From: Luteimicrobium album
GTDB taxonomy: Bacteria; Actinomycetota; Actinomycetes; Actinomycetales; Cellulomonadaceae
Reading direction: 5' to 3'
Assembly: GCF_030161555.1 (NCBI RefSeq)
Contig: NZ_BSUK01000001.1
Coordinates: 3,658,001-3,722,000 of the forward strand
DNA length: 64,000 bases
This document shows, in pieces, positions 51,108 to 59,265 of this stretch. The notes below the pieces were generated by a model, which saw only the letters and a program-made list of their open reading frames with translations, was not told where the DNA came from and searched no databases. Both the position numbers and the translations under genes were made by a program. How positions within the stretch are numbered: the stretch's first letter is position 1; each line of letters begins with the position of its first letter.

Positions 51108-52457
51108 GTGGCTCTGATCGCCGAGTACGGCTTCAACGAAGGCACGGGAACCACGGCAGCGGACTCGTCCGGGAACGGCTATGGGCTGACCGTCGCATCC
51201 AGTCTTTGGGCCCCGGGGCACACGGGTAGCGGTGTCATTCCGACCGGCACCTCACCGACTGCTCGCGCGCTTGGAACGGGCACTCTGACCGCGATGACCG
51301 TCATGGCATGGGTCAAGACCCCGGCGTCATGGCCCGAATCCGGCGCCGACCTGAACATCGTGTCCGACGACACGGGCGAGTGGTACTGCACGATCACGCA
51401 GTCGGGCAAGCCGGCGACCTGGATGCAGACCGGTGGGCGGATCGCATCCAATGCGCTCACCACCAACGCATGGCACCACCTCGCCTACGTCATCTCCGGA
51501 ACCTCGAACACGCTCTACGTCGACGGGACGGCGGTCGGGACCTCGATGAACGGCGGGTCGGCGACGGCACTGGCTGCCCTGCGCGCTGACCCCTGGTATA
51601 TCGCAACCGCGTTCGGCGACGAGACCTCCTCGGCGATCACGCAACGCACCATCGACGACGTCCGCATCTTCAACACGGCGCTCTCGGCGTCCGACATCGC
51701 GACCTACATGAACACCCCAGTCGCGCCCGCTGTCACCGGCGCGATCGCCGCCACGACCCCGACGGTCGCCGCCGGCGTCGCCACCGCGACCATGACGGGA
51801 ACTGTGACCGCTCCGGCCTACACGGGCGCCCTGGATGCGACGACCCCGACCGTGACCGTCGAGGTCGCGACGTCGGCACTCACAGGCACCGTCACCGTCC
51901 CGGTCTACACCGGCAGCCTCGACGCCACCGGACCCGGCGTCCAGGCTGACGTGGCGTCAGCAGCCTGGACCGGTGTCGTCACTGCGCCCACCTTCACGGG
52001 ATCCCTGGACGCCACCAGCCCCGAGGTGAGCATCGGCGTCGCCACCAGCGATCTCACCGGAACCTACACGCCACCGGGAGCGATCGCCGGGGCCATCGAC
52101 ACGACCACACCCCAGGTCGGCGTCGAGGTCGCGGAAGCCGCATGGACCGGCATCGTCACCGCGCCCACGTACACCGGGACGCTCGACGCAGCCACGCCCA
52201 CTGTGGTTGCCCATGTCGCTCAGGCGGAGATCTCCGGCACCTACACGCCACCCGAGGCCCTCACGGGCTCGCTCGATGCTCAGACGCCCACCGTGGCCGT
52301 CACCGTCGCACAGGCGGCATGGCAGGGCACCTACACCCCGGGCGGCGACTGGCGCGACATCACCGTGCGCGTCTCCGGCCCGTTCGGACGCGACCTGCGC
52401 ATCGGCAGACCGACCGGACGCCAGCTCTCCATCACCGGCCCACGGAGGGACCAATGA
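51108..52457 (+). CDS. LamG-domain adhesin with seven C-terminal repeats
   Basis: 449 residues from GTG 51108. Residues 1-205 form a concanavalin-like LamG domain (LIAEYGFNEGTGTTAADSSG; MTVMAWVKTPASWPES; WHHLAYVISGTSNTLYVDG; TIDDVRIFNTALSASDI). Residues about 206-410 are seven repeats of roughly 29-30 residues, for example YTGSLDATGPGVQADVASAA and WTGVVTAPTFTGSLDATSPE. The end is ITVRVSGPFGRDLRIGRP. The domain binds sugars in related proteins, so receptor binding or capsid-surface adhesion is likely. Its place after the lysis genes is unusual. Confidence 0.8.
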   Translation: MALIAEYGFNEGTGTTAADSSGNGYGLTVASSLWAPGHTGSGVIPTGTSPTARALGTGTLTAMTVMAWVKTPASWPESGADLNIVSDDTGEWYCTITQSGKPATWMQTGGRIASNALTTNAWHHLAYVISGTSNTLYVDGTAVGTSMNGGSATALAALRADPWYIATAFGDETSSAITQRTIDDVRIFNTALSASDIATYMNTPVAPAVTGAIAATTPTVAAGVATATMTGTVTAPAYTGALDATTPTVTVEVATSALTGTVTVPVYTGSLDATGPGVQADVASAAWTGVVTAPTFTGSLDATSPEVSIGVATSDLTGTYTPPGAIAGAIDTTTPQVGVEVAEAAWTGIVTAPTYTGTLDAATPTVVAHVAQAEISGTYTPPEALTGSLDAQTPTVAVTVAQAAWQGTYTPGGDWRDITVRVSGPFGRDLRIGRPTGRQLSITGPRRDQ

Positions 52458-52723
52458 GACTCAGCCCGGATGCCCGCGAGTACGCTCACTGGACCATCAC
52501 GGCCGACGTCACCGGACTGGCCTACGAGGTCGACTTCGACAAGACCGACGACTGGCACCCGCTCGAGGAAGCCGACGGCACCTACAGGATCCTGGTCGCC
52601 GGCCCCGACGCAGAAGGCGAGGGCACCATCCCCCTCGCCATCGGCCGGCACCTTGCCAGGATCCGCGTCGTCGACACGCCCGAGATCGTCGTCCGCGACG
52701 CCGGACCGATCGACGTCGGCTAG
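52454..52723 (+). CDS. Hypothetical protein after the adhesin
   Basis: 89 residues, ATGA overlap with the adhesin. Beta-rich (REYAHWTITADVTGLAYEVD; DDWHPLEEADGTYRILVAGP; RHLARIRVVDTPEIVVRDAG). Possibly a partner or chaperone of the adhesin. It is the last rightward late gene before a strong terminator. Confidence 0.65.
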   Translation: MRLSPDAREYAHWTITADVTGLAYEVDFDKTDDWHPLEEADGTYRILVAGPDAEGEGTIPLAIGRHLARIRVVDTPEIVVRDAGPIDVG

Positions 52724-52737
52724 CACCCAGACACCAC

Positions 52738-52774
52738 AGCGCCCCGCTCTCCTTCGGGAGGGCGGGGCGCTTTT
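52738..52774 (+). terminator. Strong rho-independent terminator of the late operon
   Basis: AGCGCCCCGCTCTCC (52738-52752), tetraloop TTCG, GGAGGGCGGGGCGCT (52757-52771), then TTT. A 15-bp stem with one G-U pair and a T-run. It also lies downstream of the leftward gene 52782-52967, so it can serve both directions. Confidence 0.92.
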
Positions 52775-52781
52775 GGCGTTC

Positions 52782-52967
52782 CTACTCGGCAGTCGCCCAG
52801 TAGCCGACATCAACCCATTTGGCACCCTCGAAGCGCTCGATTCCGAGCCGAGTCCCCGGCTCCACCGTGTGGAGGTAGTGCGCCAAGAAGATGGTCGGGT
52901 TCCCTTGATCTGGCGACTCAAACTCAGTGAGAACAGAACCCTTGTCGTCGACGATGCGATGCTTCAT
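52782..52967 (-). CDS. Small reverse-strand protein near attR (possible lysogeny gene)
   Basis: 61 residues: MKHRIVDDKGSVLTEFESPD, GNPTIFLAHYLHTVEPGTRL, GIERFEGAKWVDVGYWATAE. It has its own leaderless-type promoter and opposes the late operon, the usual arrangement of genes expressed from the prophage. I do not recognise a family. Confidence 0.7.
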   Translation of the reverse strand: MKHRIVDDKGSVLTEFESPDQGNPTIFLAHYLHTVEPGTRLGIERFEGAKWVDVGYWATAE

Positions 52968-52979
52968 GGCTAGAAGGTA
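52968..52979 (-). promoter_or_regulatory. Leaderless-type promoter of the 52782-52967 gene
   Basis: On the minus strand TACCTT (52979-52974) is followed by CTAGCC and ATG. The same six bases CTAGCC separate the -10 box and ATG of the Cro-like gene. Confidence 0.55.
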
Positions 52980-53034
52980 GGCCCACGGGCATCGCACCGC
53001 CAGGGTCTGTCCCACCCCCGCGCGACACTCCCCC

Positions 53035-53322
53035 ATGACCGCGCCCACCTTCCACGACCCCGCCGGCCACTCCTGGGACTCCGGCCGCGACAGCTGGCAG
53101 CAGATCCTCAACGCAGTCGACATCCCGCCCTTCCACGAACAGCGGCACATGACCCCCGTCGCCGTCCGCGCGCGCGTCGTCTGGGAGCGCGATGGGCAGG
53201 AGACCATCGAAGGGCGTGTCGGGTACTGGGCCGGGCGCGCCGTGCTCGTGCACTGGCGCGACCCGAGGCTCAGGGTGCAGGGTGCTTGGTTCGACGTCGG
53301 GGACGTGGCGCGGGTCTCGTGA
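53035..53322 (+). CDS. Small hypothetical protein near attR
   Basis: 95 residues: TFHDPAGHSWDSGRDSWQQI, LNAVDIPPFHEQRHMTPVAV, RARVVWERDGQETIEGRVGY, WAGRAVLVHWRDPRLRVQGA. Beta-rich C-terminal half. Divergent from the 52782 gene with 67 bp between starts. It may be a lysogenic conversion gene; function unknown. Confidence 0.65.
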   Translation: MTAPTFHDPAGHSWDSGRDSWQQILNAVDIPPFHEQRHMTPVAVRARVVWERDGQETIEGRVGYWAGRAVLVHWRDPRLRVQGAWFDVGDVARVS

Positions 53323-53371
53323 GGCGCTCGCCGTGTGTTCGACGGCGAATCAATGCCATTCAGCGGTGGCC

Positions 53372-53393
53372 GTGGGTACACGGTGTGGGTACA
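53372..53393. promoter_or_regulatory. Candidate integrase arm-type sites (right)
   Basis: GTGGGTACA occurs at 53372-53380 and 53385-53393, 13 bp apart, and once at 10276 near attL. After excision all three would flank the attP core, as arm-type sites do in lambda-like systems. Confidence 0.5.
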
Positions 53394-53418
53394 CGGGCTT
53401 TCGACGGTGACACGAAAG

Positions 53419-53455
53419 AGGCCGCTCGCCGGGCGTAATGCCTGGTGAGCGGCCT
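53419..53455 (-). terminator. Phage-supplied terminator for tRNA-Leu
   Basis: AGGCCGCTCGCCGGGC (53419-53434), loop GTAAT, GCCTGGTGAGCGGCCT (53440-53455): a 16-bp stem with two G-U pairs, directly outside the att core. It replaces the host hairpin at 10096-10135 that the insertion displaced from the tRNA gene. Reading leftward it is followed by CTTT. Confidence 0.75.
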
Positions 53456-53458
53456 AAT

Positions 53459-53501
53459 TCGTCGCTGTCTCAACGAGTGTCCGGAGGGGGACTTGAACCC
53501 C
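53459..53501. repeat. attR, 43-bp att core
   Basis: Identical to 10133-10175. Bases 53478-53501 are the 3' part of the intact tRNA-Leu; the rest is downstream flank. Confidence 0.95.
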
Positions 53502-53562
53502 CACGCCCGATAAAGGGCACTAGCACCTCAAGCTAGCGCGTCTGCCATTCCGCCACCCGGAC
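53478..53562 (-). tRNA. tRNA-Leu (anticodon GAG), intact copy regenerated by integration
   Basis: An 85-nt class II tRNA: acceptor GTCCGGG with TCCGGAC and discriminator A, D-loop GGCGGAATGGCAG, anticodon stem CTAGC/GCTAG with loop TTGAGGT (anticodon GAG, 53529-53527), long variable arm GCCCTTTATCGGGC, T-arm GGGGG-TTCAAGT-CCCCC. CCA is not encoded. The phage att core supplies the last 24 bases, so the tRNA remains functional. Confidence 0.95.
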
Positions 53563-53680
53563 AGGTGACACACCCGCGGATCGCCCCGGCTCTCGCCGGT
53601 GCTTCCCCTCGGGGCGCGGGTAGAAACATAGCACGAAGCGCGCGGAGGTTTCGAACCCGCCGCGAGGTCCACGCGCTGCG

Positions 53681-54265
53681 TCAGCCCTGACCGATCAGGT
53701 CCCAGACCATGCGCTGGAGCGCGCTCGCGTCGCGAGGCGGATGCGGCTCGAACAGGAGCCGCATCCCGGCCTCCTCGGGGGTCCGGTCGGCCTTGCGGTT
53801 GTTGCACGGCGCGCAGCACGCGACGAGGTTCGTCCACGTGTTGAGCCCGCCCCGGGACTGCGGGACGACGTGGTCGATCGTCGTGCCCCGTCCCCCGCAG
53901 TAGGCGCACGTGTGCTTGTCGCGGGCGAGGACCTGGCTGCGGCTCGCCGTCTCGGTGGTGGCCTGGACGTCGTACGGGACGAGGACGTAGTGCCGCAGCG
54001 CGACGATCGTCGGCCACGGCAGCGTCAGGTGCCGCGAGTGCACGAACCGGTCGGGTGCGGCCTGGACGACGTCGACCTGCTCGTTGACGAGGAGCGTCAG
54101 CGCGCGAGGGGTCTCGACGAAGCACAGGACCTCGTAGGACGCGTTGAGGAGCAGGGTGCTCGACCGCACGAGCCGGTCGGCGCCCGCGAGCGGGCGGGTC
54201 GCGTTCGCCATGGTGCGTGCGGCGGTCGCGTGGGTCGCCGTCGCGCGCGTCGTCGTGCGCGTCAT
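53681..54265 (-). CDS. Host HNH endonuclease family protein
   Basis: 194 residues; ATG 54265 with GGGAGGTGA upstream. LVRSSTLLLNASYEVLCFVE is the conserved start, followed by the HNH/zinc core CAYCGGRGTTIDHVVPQSRG, GLNTWTNLVACCAPCNNRKA and DRTPEEAGMRL. This is the actinobacterial chromosomal HNH family found in nearly all genomes; its cellular role is not established. It is not part of the prophage, being on the far side of the tRNA. Confidence 0.88.
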   Translation of the reverse strand: MTRTTTRATATHATAARTMANATRPLAGADRLVRSSTLLLNASYEVLCFVETPRALTLLVNEQVDVVQAAPDRFVHSRHLTLPWPTIVALRHYVLVPYDVQATTETASRSQVLARDKHTCAYCGGRGTTIDHVVPQSRGGLNTWTNLVACCAPCNNRKADRTPEEAGMRLLFEPHPPRDASALQRMVWDLIGQG

Positions 54266-54424
54266 CGCCGTCACCTCCCCGGTCGCACGAGGCGGGCGGA
54301 ACAGCCCGCGCTTCGAGTATGGGCCGGACCGGGCCGTCAGGACGAGGACATTCCTGCGAGACGGCGCACGTGTCGCCGGATCGTCACGTCCCGTTCGGCG
54401 CCGCGTCACCCGCCCGACGCGCGG

Positions 54425-55027
54425 TCACGCCAGGCGTTCGCCCGCCTCGACCGGCGTCGTCGTCCGGTTGCCGGCGGGGGCGAGCGGGCACACCCACCGC
54501 GGGTCGTAGCGGCACGAGGGGTGGTAGGCGAAGTTGAGGTCGACGACGAGCGTGTCGTGGGTCCCACCGAGGTCCGCGCCCTTCGCGGTGTCCAGGAGGT
54601 AGCGCCCTCCCCCGTACGAGCCGGCGCCCGCGGTGCCGTCGCGCAGCGGCAGGAACAGGCCGCCGCCGTACTGGGCGAGCCACCACACGTCGAGGGACCC
54701 CACGCCGGGGACCTCGACGCGGCCGACGCGCTCGAGCGTCGTCGTGCCGTCGTCGCCCGCGCCCAGGGCGAGCGTCGCGGGCTCCGCGGCGAGCAGGCGC
54801 GGCTCGAACCGGAGCGCCGGGTCGTACGGCCAGTACGGCAGCCCCGACGCGCGGAGCGGGTCGCCCGGCGGCAGGGGGCTCTGCGGGTGCTCGGCGAAGA
54901 GCCGGTCGCGCCCCTCGCGCCAGTCCGCGTGCGCGGCCGCCGGGTCTTCCGTCACCCGGGTCCGCACGTGCGCGTACAGCTCCGCGACGCGCCGCCGCCA
55001 GTCCGTCAGCTCGAGGTGCCCGGTCAT
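54425..55027 (-). CDS. DUF1684 family protein
   Basis: 200 residues matching DUF1684: DWREGRDRLFAEHPQSPLPP, ASGLPYWPYDPALRFEP, YGGGLFLPLRDGTAGAGSYG and GGRYLLDTAKGADLGG, then the end block LVVDLNFAYHPSCRYDPRW with CPLAPAGNR. The family has no experimentally established function known to me. Its ATG overlaps the stop of the upstream hydrolase gene (ATGA), so the two are coupled. Confidence 0.93.
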   Translation of the reverse strand: MTGHLELTDWRRRVAELYAHVRTRVTEDPAAAHADWREGRDRLFAEHPQSPLPPGDPLRASGLPYWPYDPALRFEPRLLAAEPATLALGAGDDGTTTLERVGRVEVPGVGSLDVWWLAQYGGGLFLPLRDGTAGAGSYGGGRYLLDTAKGADLGGTHDTLVVDLNFAYHPSCRYDPRWVCPLAPAGNRTTTPVEAGERLA

Positions 55028-56072
55028 CCGCCCACCCTCGCACGGACGAAGCCGACGATGCGCTCGAACGCGGCAGCGCCGTCGTCGGTGTCGAGCTCGA
55101 GCTGGTACTCGTGGCCCAGCGGCGGCCCGTCGCCGTCCACGAAGAACAGGGAGTCGACCGCGACCCCCGCTCCTGGAGGAGCGCCGCGAACGCGCGCGAC
55201 TGCGGCTCGAGCGGGTCGGCCCCGCCCGCCGTGACGAACGCCGGCGGGAACGCGGCGGTCACGTGGGCGCCGACGTCCACGCCGGCCGTGAACGCAGCGT
55301 CGTCCCGGAAGCCGCGCGAGCCCGAGTACGCCCACCCGATCGCGCCGAGCACGTGCCGGAACGGGCCGGTGTCGGGGACCTTCGCGAGGTCGAAGATCCC
55401 GCAGCACAGCACGACCCCGCGCAGCGCGCCGGCGTCGAGGGGCGAGGTCACCCCGAGCAGCCGCGCGTAGGCGGGGTCGGTGAGGGCCGCCGCGACCTGG
55501 GCCGTGATCTGCGCTCCCGCGGAGTCCCCCGCGAGGACGACGCGCGACGGGTCGACGTGCAGCCGGCCGGCCTCCCGGGCGACGTGCGCGAGCGCCGCGA
55601 CGACCTGCCGCACGGGCGTCGGGTACCGCGCCTCGGGGGCGCGGTCGTAGCCGACCGCCACGACGGCGAACCCGCGGGCCGCGAGGGTGCGCAGGTAGCC
55701 ACCCAGCTCGTCCTTGGTGCCGCCGACGAACGCGCCGCCGTGCGTCCACACGACCACCGGCAGGGCACGGCCGGCCTGGACGGCGTCCGGCGGGACGTAC
55801 ACGTCGAGGCGCGCACGCGACCCCTCCCCGTACGCCTCGTCGAGCACGGCGTGCACGGGCGGCGCCTCGGCGAGCTGCCGGGCCGCCCGGTCGACCGTCG
55901 AGCGCGCGAACACGCGGCGCACCACCCAGCAGGTCGGGCGCGGCGAGACGAGGAGCGTCGCGCGCAGCCCGGCCGCCACCGCGCCGAACGCGACCCGCTG
56001 CCACCACGTCGGGTGGAACTCGGCGCCGCCCGCGGGGACGACGCTCTCCGTCCCCGTCGCCTCGCCCGTCAC
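55024..56072 (-). CDS. Alpha/beta hydrolase, hormone-sensitive-lipase type (one frameshift)
   Basis: 349 residues after adding one base in the run 55164-55168. GTG 56072 is preceded by GGAGGAG. The oxyanion loop HGGAFVGG, nucleophile elbow GDSAGA, acid in GGADPLEP and histidine in LGHEYQLE are all present and in family order. A hydrophobic N-terminal helix (VAFGAVAAGLRATLLV) may tether it to the membrane. It is probably a carboxylesterase; the natural substrate is unknown. Confidence 0.9.
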
Positions 56073-56152
56073 GCGGTCTCCTCCCGTCGACGCCGCGCCG
56101 CCATCCTGCCGGGGTCCGGCGGCGACCGCCACCGTGCCGCGCCGACGCCCCG

Positions 56153-57043
56153 TCAGCGCGCGGCCGCGAGCGCCCCGAGCGTCGCGTCGTCCGCGACGAA
56201 GCCGTCGGCGTCGAGGAGGGTCCCGCCGAGCCCGTCGCGCAGGGCGCGCGCCGCCCGCACGAGCCAGGGTGCGGCGCGGCGGAGCGACATCAGGTCGAGC
56301 GAGCCGGGATCGTCGTCGGGGTTCGGGGAGAGCCAGGTCACGGTGCAGGTGTGCGGGCCCACCCGGCGCCAGTCGACCGCGCGCAGGGCGGGCGGCATGA
56401 CCGCGTCGGCCTCGCCGGTCCGGACGACGACGGCGCCGTCGTAGTCGAGGTCGTGGCGCAGCGCGTCCGCGGCGTCGGTGGTGGCCGCGGTGGTCCGGAC
56501 CGGCCGCGCGGACGGCAGGGCGGTGCGCAGGAGGCTCGCGACGTCGGCGAGCCCGGCGGGGTTCGGGGCGTACGCCGTGAGGCGCACGAGCGCGTCGTGC
56601 GGGCGGGGCACCAGCACCTGCCCCCCGATGACGACGACGCCCCCGACGTGGCGGGCCGCCGCGGTGGCCCACGCGGCGGCGGTGGGGTCGTCGGGCAGGC
56701 GGTAGGTGTCGACGTCGGGCCGCAGGCCGGCGTGCGCCACAGCCACGGCGGCCGCGGGTCCGCCGGGCGTGAGCGGTCCGTCGACGACGACGCCGGCAGC
56801 GAGCTCGAGACGCGCGACGACGAGGGGCGTCTCGGTGCGGGCCCCGCGGAACCGGGCACCGGTCGCGACCACGGGCAGGGCCGCCGCGTGGGCGTCGTCG
56901 GGGCTGAGGAGCCACCGCGCACCGTCGTACCAGGCCCGCGCCGCGGCGAACAGGTCGGTCCCTGCGGGCACCACCAGGTGCGGGGCGGGAAGCACCGCCG
57001 CGGGGGCGGCGAGCCGGTCGGCGACGGTCCAGGGCATCGTCAT
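56153..57043 (-). CDS. Hypothetical actinobacterial protein
   Basis: 296 residues without recognisable motif. It contains Ala/Val/Asp-rich alternating strands and helices (WLLSPDDAHAAALPVVATGA; HVGGVVVIGGQVLVPRPHDA; LRHDLDYDGAVVVRTGEADA). The third codon positions are almost all G or C, so it is coding. It has no close partner: the hydrolase gene is 80 bp downstream and the next upstream gene is divergent. Confidence 0.7.
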   Translation of the reverse strand: MTMPWTVADRLAAPAAVLPAPHLVVPAGTDLFAAARAWYDGARWLLSPDDAHAAALPVVATGARFRGARTETPLVVARLELAAGVVVDGPLTPGGPAAAVAVAHAGLRPDVDTYRLPDDPTAAAWATAAARHVGGVVVIGGQVLVPRPHDALVRLTAYAPNPAGLADVASLLRTALPSARPVRTTAATTDAADALRHDLDYDGAVVVRTGEADAVMPPALRAVDWRRVGPHTCTVTWLSPNPDDDPGSLDLMSLRRAAPWLVRAARALRDGLGGTLLDADGFVADDATLGALAAAR

Positions 57044-57166
57044 GGCGCGACGCTAGGCGGCGCGTGCTGCGCCGGTGTGTCCGTCGTGCTACGGCGGTGT
57101 GACGGCGCGACATGGGGGGATCGAGCGATTTGGTCCGGTCGGTCCGGAGATGGTCGAATCCTCACC

Positions 57167-57973
57167 ATGATGGGTGGGCACCACGCCGCGAGCGGCGCGG
57201 CCGCATGGGTCGCGGTCACGGCGACGGCACCGTTCGCGTTCGGGTGGTACCCCGTCTCGCACGTGGGCGTCGCGACCGGGGCGGTCGTGTGCGCGGGCGC
57301 CGCGCTCCTGCCCGATGCCGACCACCACGACGGCACGATCGCGAACTCCCTGCCGCCGGTCTCGCACTGGGTGTGCCGCGCCGTCGGCGCCGTCTCGGGC
57401 GGGCACCGCCACGGCACGCACTCGGTCCTCGGGATCGCGGTCTTCACGGGGCTCGCGTGGCTGCTGGGCCACTGGCGGATGACGGTCGACGGGTTCGGCG
57501 TCGTGGACGTCGGCGCCGGCGTGATGGCCGTGCTGCTGGCCGCCTACGCGCTCAAGGCGCTCCGCCTCGTCCGCGGGAAGGTGGCGCCGTGGCTCGGAGC
57601 CCTGACCCTCGCGACGCTCGTCGCGTTCTTCTCCCCGACCGAGTGGACGTGGCTGCCGCTCGCCGTCGGGATCGGGTGCGCCGTGCACGTTGTGGGCGAC
57701 ATGCTCACCACGGGCGGGGTCCCGCTGCTCTGGCCGGTCAGGCACCGACCGCCGCGCTGGTGGGCGAGCACCAACGTGCTCAACGACGTGTGGAAGCGGG
57801 GCGGCAACGTCGCCCTGCCGATCCTGGGCGACGCGGGCTCGCGCCGGGAGTGGGCGCTCCTCGTCCCCGTCAGCGCGTACGCGGTGCTCGGTGTCGGGTG
57901 GGCGCTGCTCGAGCAGATGGGCTTCGACACCGCGGACGCGTACGCACGCGTGTCGGCGACGCTCGGGCACTGA
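57167..57973 (+). CDS. Metal-dependent hydrolase-like membrane protein, YdjM family
   Basis: 268 residues. The family's histidine/aspartate pattern is visible: GGHHAASGAAAWV at the start, GAALLPDADHHDGTIA, GGHRHGTHSVLGIAVFTGLA and HVVGDMLTTGGVPLLWPVRH. Several membrane helices lie between these. YdjM (LexA-regulated in Escherichia coli) and relatives are predicted metal-dependent membrane hydrolases of unknown substrate. ATG 57167 or 57170 may be used. Confidence 0.88.
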   Translation: MMGGHHAASGAAAWVAVTATAPFAFGWYPVSHVGVATGAVVCAGAALLPDADHHDGTIANSLPPVSHWVCRAVGAVSGGHRHGTHSVLGIAVFTGLAWLLGHWRMTVDGFGVVDVGAGVMAVLLAAYALKALRLVRGKVAPWLGALTLATLVAFFSPTEWTWLPLAVGIGCAVHVVGDMLTTGGVPLLWPVRHRPPRWWASTNVLNDVWKRGGNVALPILGDAGSRREWALLVPVSAYAVLGVGWALLEQMGFDTADAYARVSATLGH

Positions 57974-58195
57974 CCGCGGCCTGCCGCGAGCGAGGGCGCC
58001 CGTAAAACACGTGGCGTCCCTCTCGCACCCCGTGCGAGATTCAGGCAGGACGGCCCCGGCGGACGGGGCCCCGGAACGAGGGAGGTGCGTCGTGGCCGAT
58101 GTCTTCACGCGCGCCGCTGCGCGCGCCCGCCGCCCCTTCCCTCCCGGAGTCCCGCGCACTGACGCCTCGGGCTCCGTGTCCCCTGGAGCCCACCC

Positions 58196-59244
58196 GTGTC
58201 GTACCCCGACGATCTCACTCGTCCTGTTTCCTCCTCCCCGCCCCGTCTCGGCGTGCCCGCTGGGACGACGACGAACCCGCCTCCTCCCACCGCGGCCCGC
58301 GACGGCGCGACGCCCTCGCCCGCGACGAGCTCGAGGGCCACGGCCGCGACGGCGTCGACCTCGCCCTCGCGCCCGACGACGGTCCGCACCTCGCCGTGGA
58401 CGCCGCCCTCTTCCTCGACGACCTCGGCCCCGACCGGCGCTGGTCCACCTGGCACAGCGTCGAGAAGGGCGCGCGCGGCCCCGACCCCCTCCCGTCGTGG
58501 GTCGTGACCGCCGACGCCGCGATCGACACCGAGCTCGGGGTCCTCAAGACCGGCAAGGAGGCCGACGTGTTCCTCCTACGCCGTGCCGTGCCGGACGACA
58601 CGCCGCCCGCCCGCCTCGCGGGGGCTGCGTCGTCGTGCCTGCTCGCCGCCAAGCGGTACCGCACCCTCGAGCACCGGGCCTTCCGGCGCGACAGCGTGTA
58701 CACCGAGGACCGTCGCGTCCGCCGCACCCGCGACCAGCGCGCCCTCGACCGCAAGTCCGCGTACGGACGGCTCGTCGCCCAGGGCGAGTGGGCGTCCGCC
58801 GAGTTCGCGGCGCTCGGCGAGCTGTGGTCCGCGGGCGTCCCCGTCCCCTACCCCGTCCAGGTGGACGGGACCGAGGTGCTCATGGAGTTCGTCGGCGCGC
58901 CGGGCGGCGACCGCGACGACGCCCCCACGGCCGCGCCGCGGCTCGCGCAGACCCGGCCGGACCGCGACCTCCTCGGCCACTACTGGGACCAGGTCGAGCA
59001 GGCCATGACGACGCTCGCGACGCTCGGCTACGCCCACGGGGACCTGTCCCCCTACAACGTGCTGGCCGACGGCGACCGGCTCGTCGTGATCGACGTGCCC
59101 CAGATCGTCGACCTGGCGGCCAACCCGTTCAGCACCGACCTGCTGCACCGCGACTGCCGGACCATGGCCGGCTGGTTCACGGCCCGAGGGCTCGAGGTGG
59201 ACGCCGACGAGCTCCTGGCCCGTCTGCTCGCCGCCGCCTGGTGA
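58196..59244 (+). CDS. RIO1-family serine kinase/ATPase (one frameshift)
   Basis: 349 residues after adding one base in 58236-58239. GTG 58196 (SYPDDLTRPVSSS) has GGAG seven bases upstream. The RIO signatures are VLKTGKEADVFLL (ATP loop), LAAKRYRTLEHRAFRRD, YAHGDLSPYNVL (catalytic) and VIDVPQIVD (metal). Bacterial RIO-like kinases of this type have been linked to ribosome assembly or stress, without firm proof. Another GTG at 58092 with a strong GGGAGGTG site opens a short upstream ORF and may serve as leader. Confidence 0.88.
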
Positions 59245-59265
59245 CCGCACGCTACCGTTCGGTGC

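Larger units (their letters stand above)
10133..53501. mobile_element. Complete siphovirus-type prophage integrated at tRNA-Leu(GAG)
   Basis: The element is bounded by a 43-bp perfect direct repeat containing the 3' end of tRNA-Leu. Inside it are an integrase next to attL, a repressor/Cro switch, recombination and replication genes, small and large terminase, portal, capsid, tail and lysis genes in the canonical order. All essential modules of a temperate long-tailed phage can be identified. Late genes all run rightward. Only the repressor, an RHH pair and a few small genes run leftward. Apparent gene breaks are of the same kind as in the host flanks, so they do not argue for decay. Confidence 0.96.

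Noticed and set aside
54384..57113. A 909-codon leftward open frame
   Set aside because: Only its middle, encoding the alpha/beta hydrolase, has family motifs; the rest is out-of-frame sequence of the 56153 gene and DUF1684.
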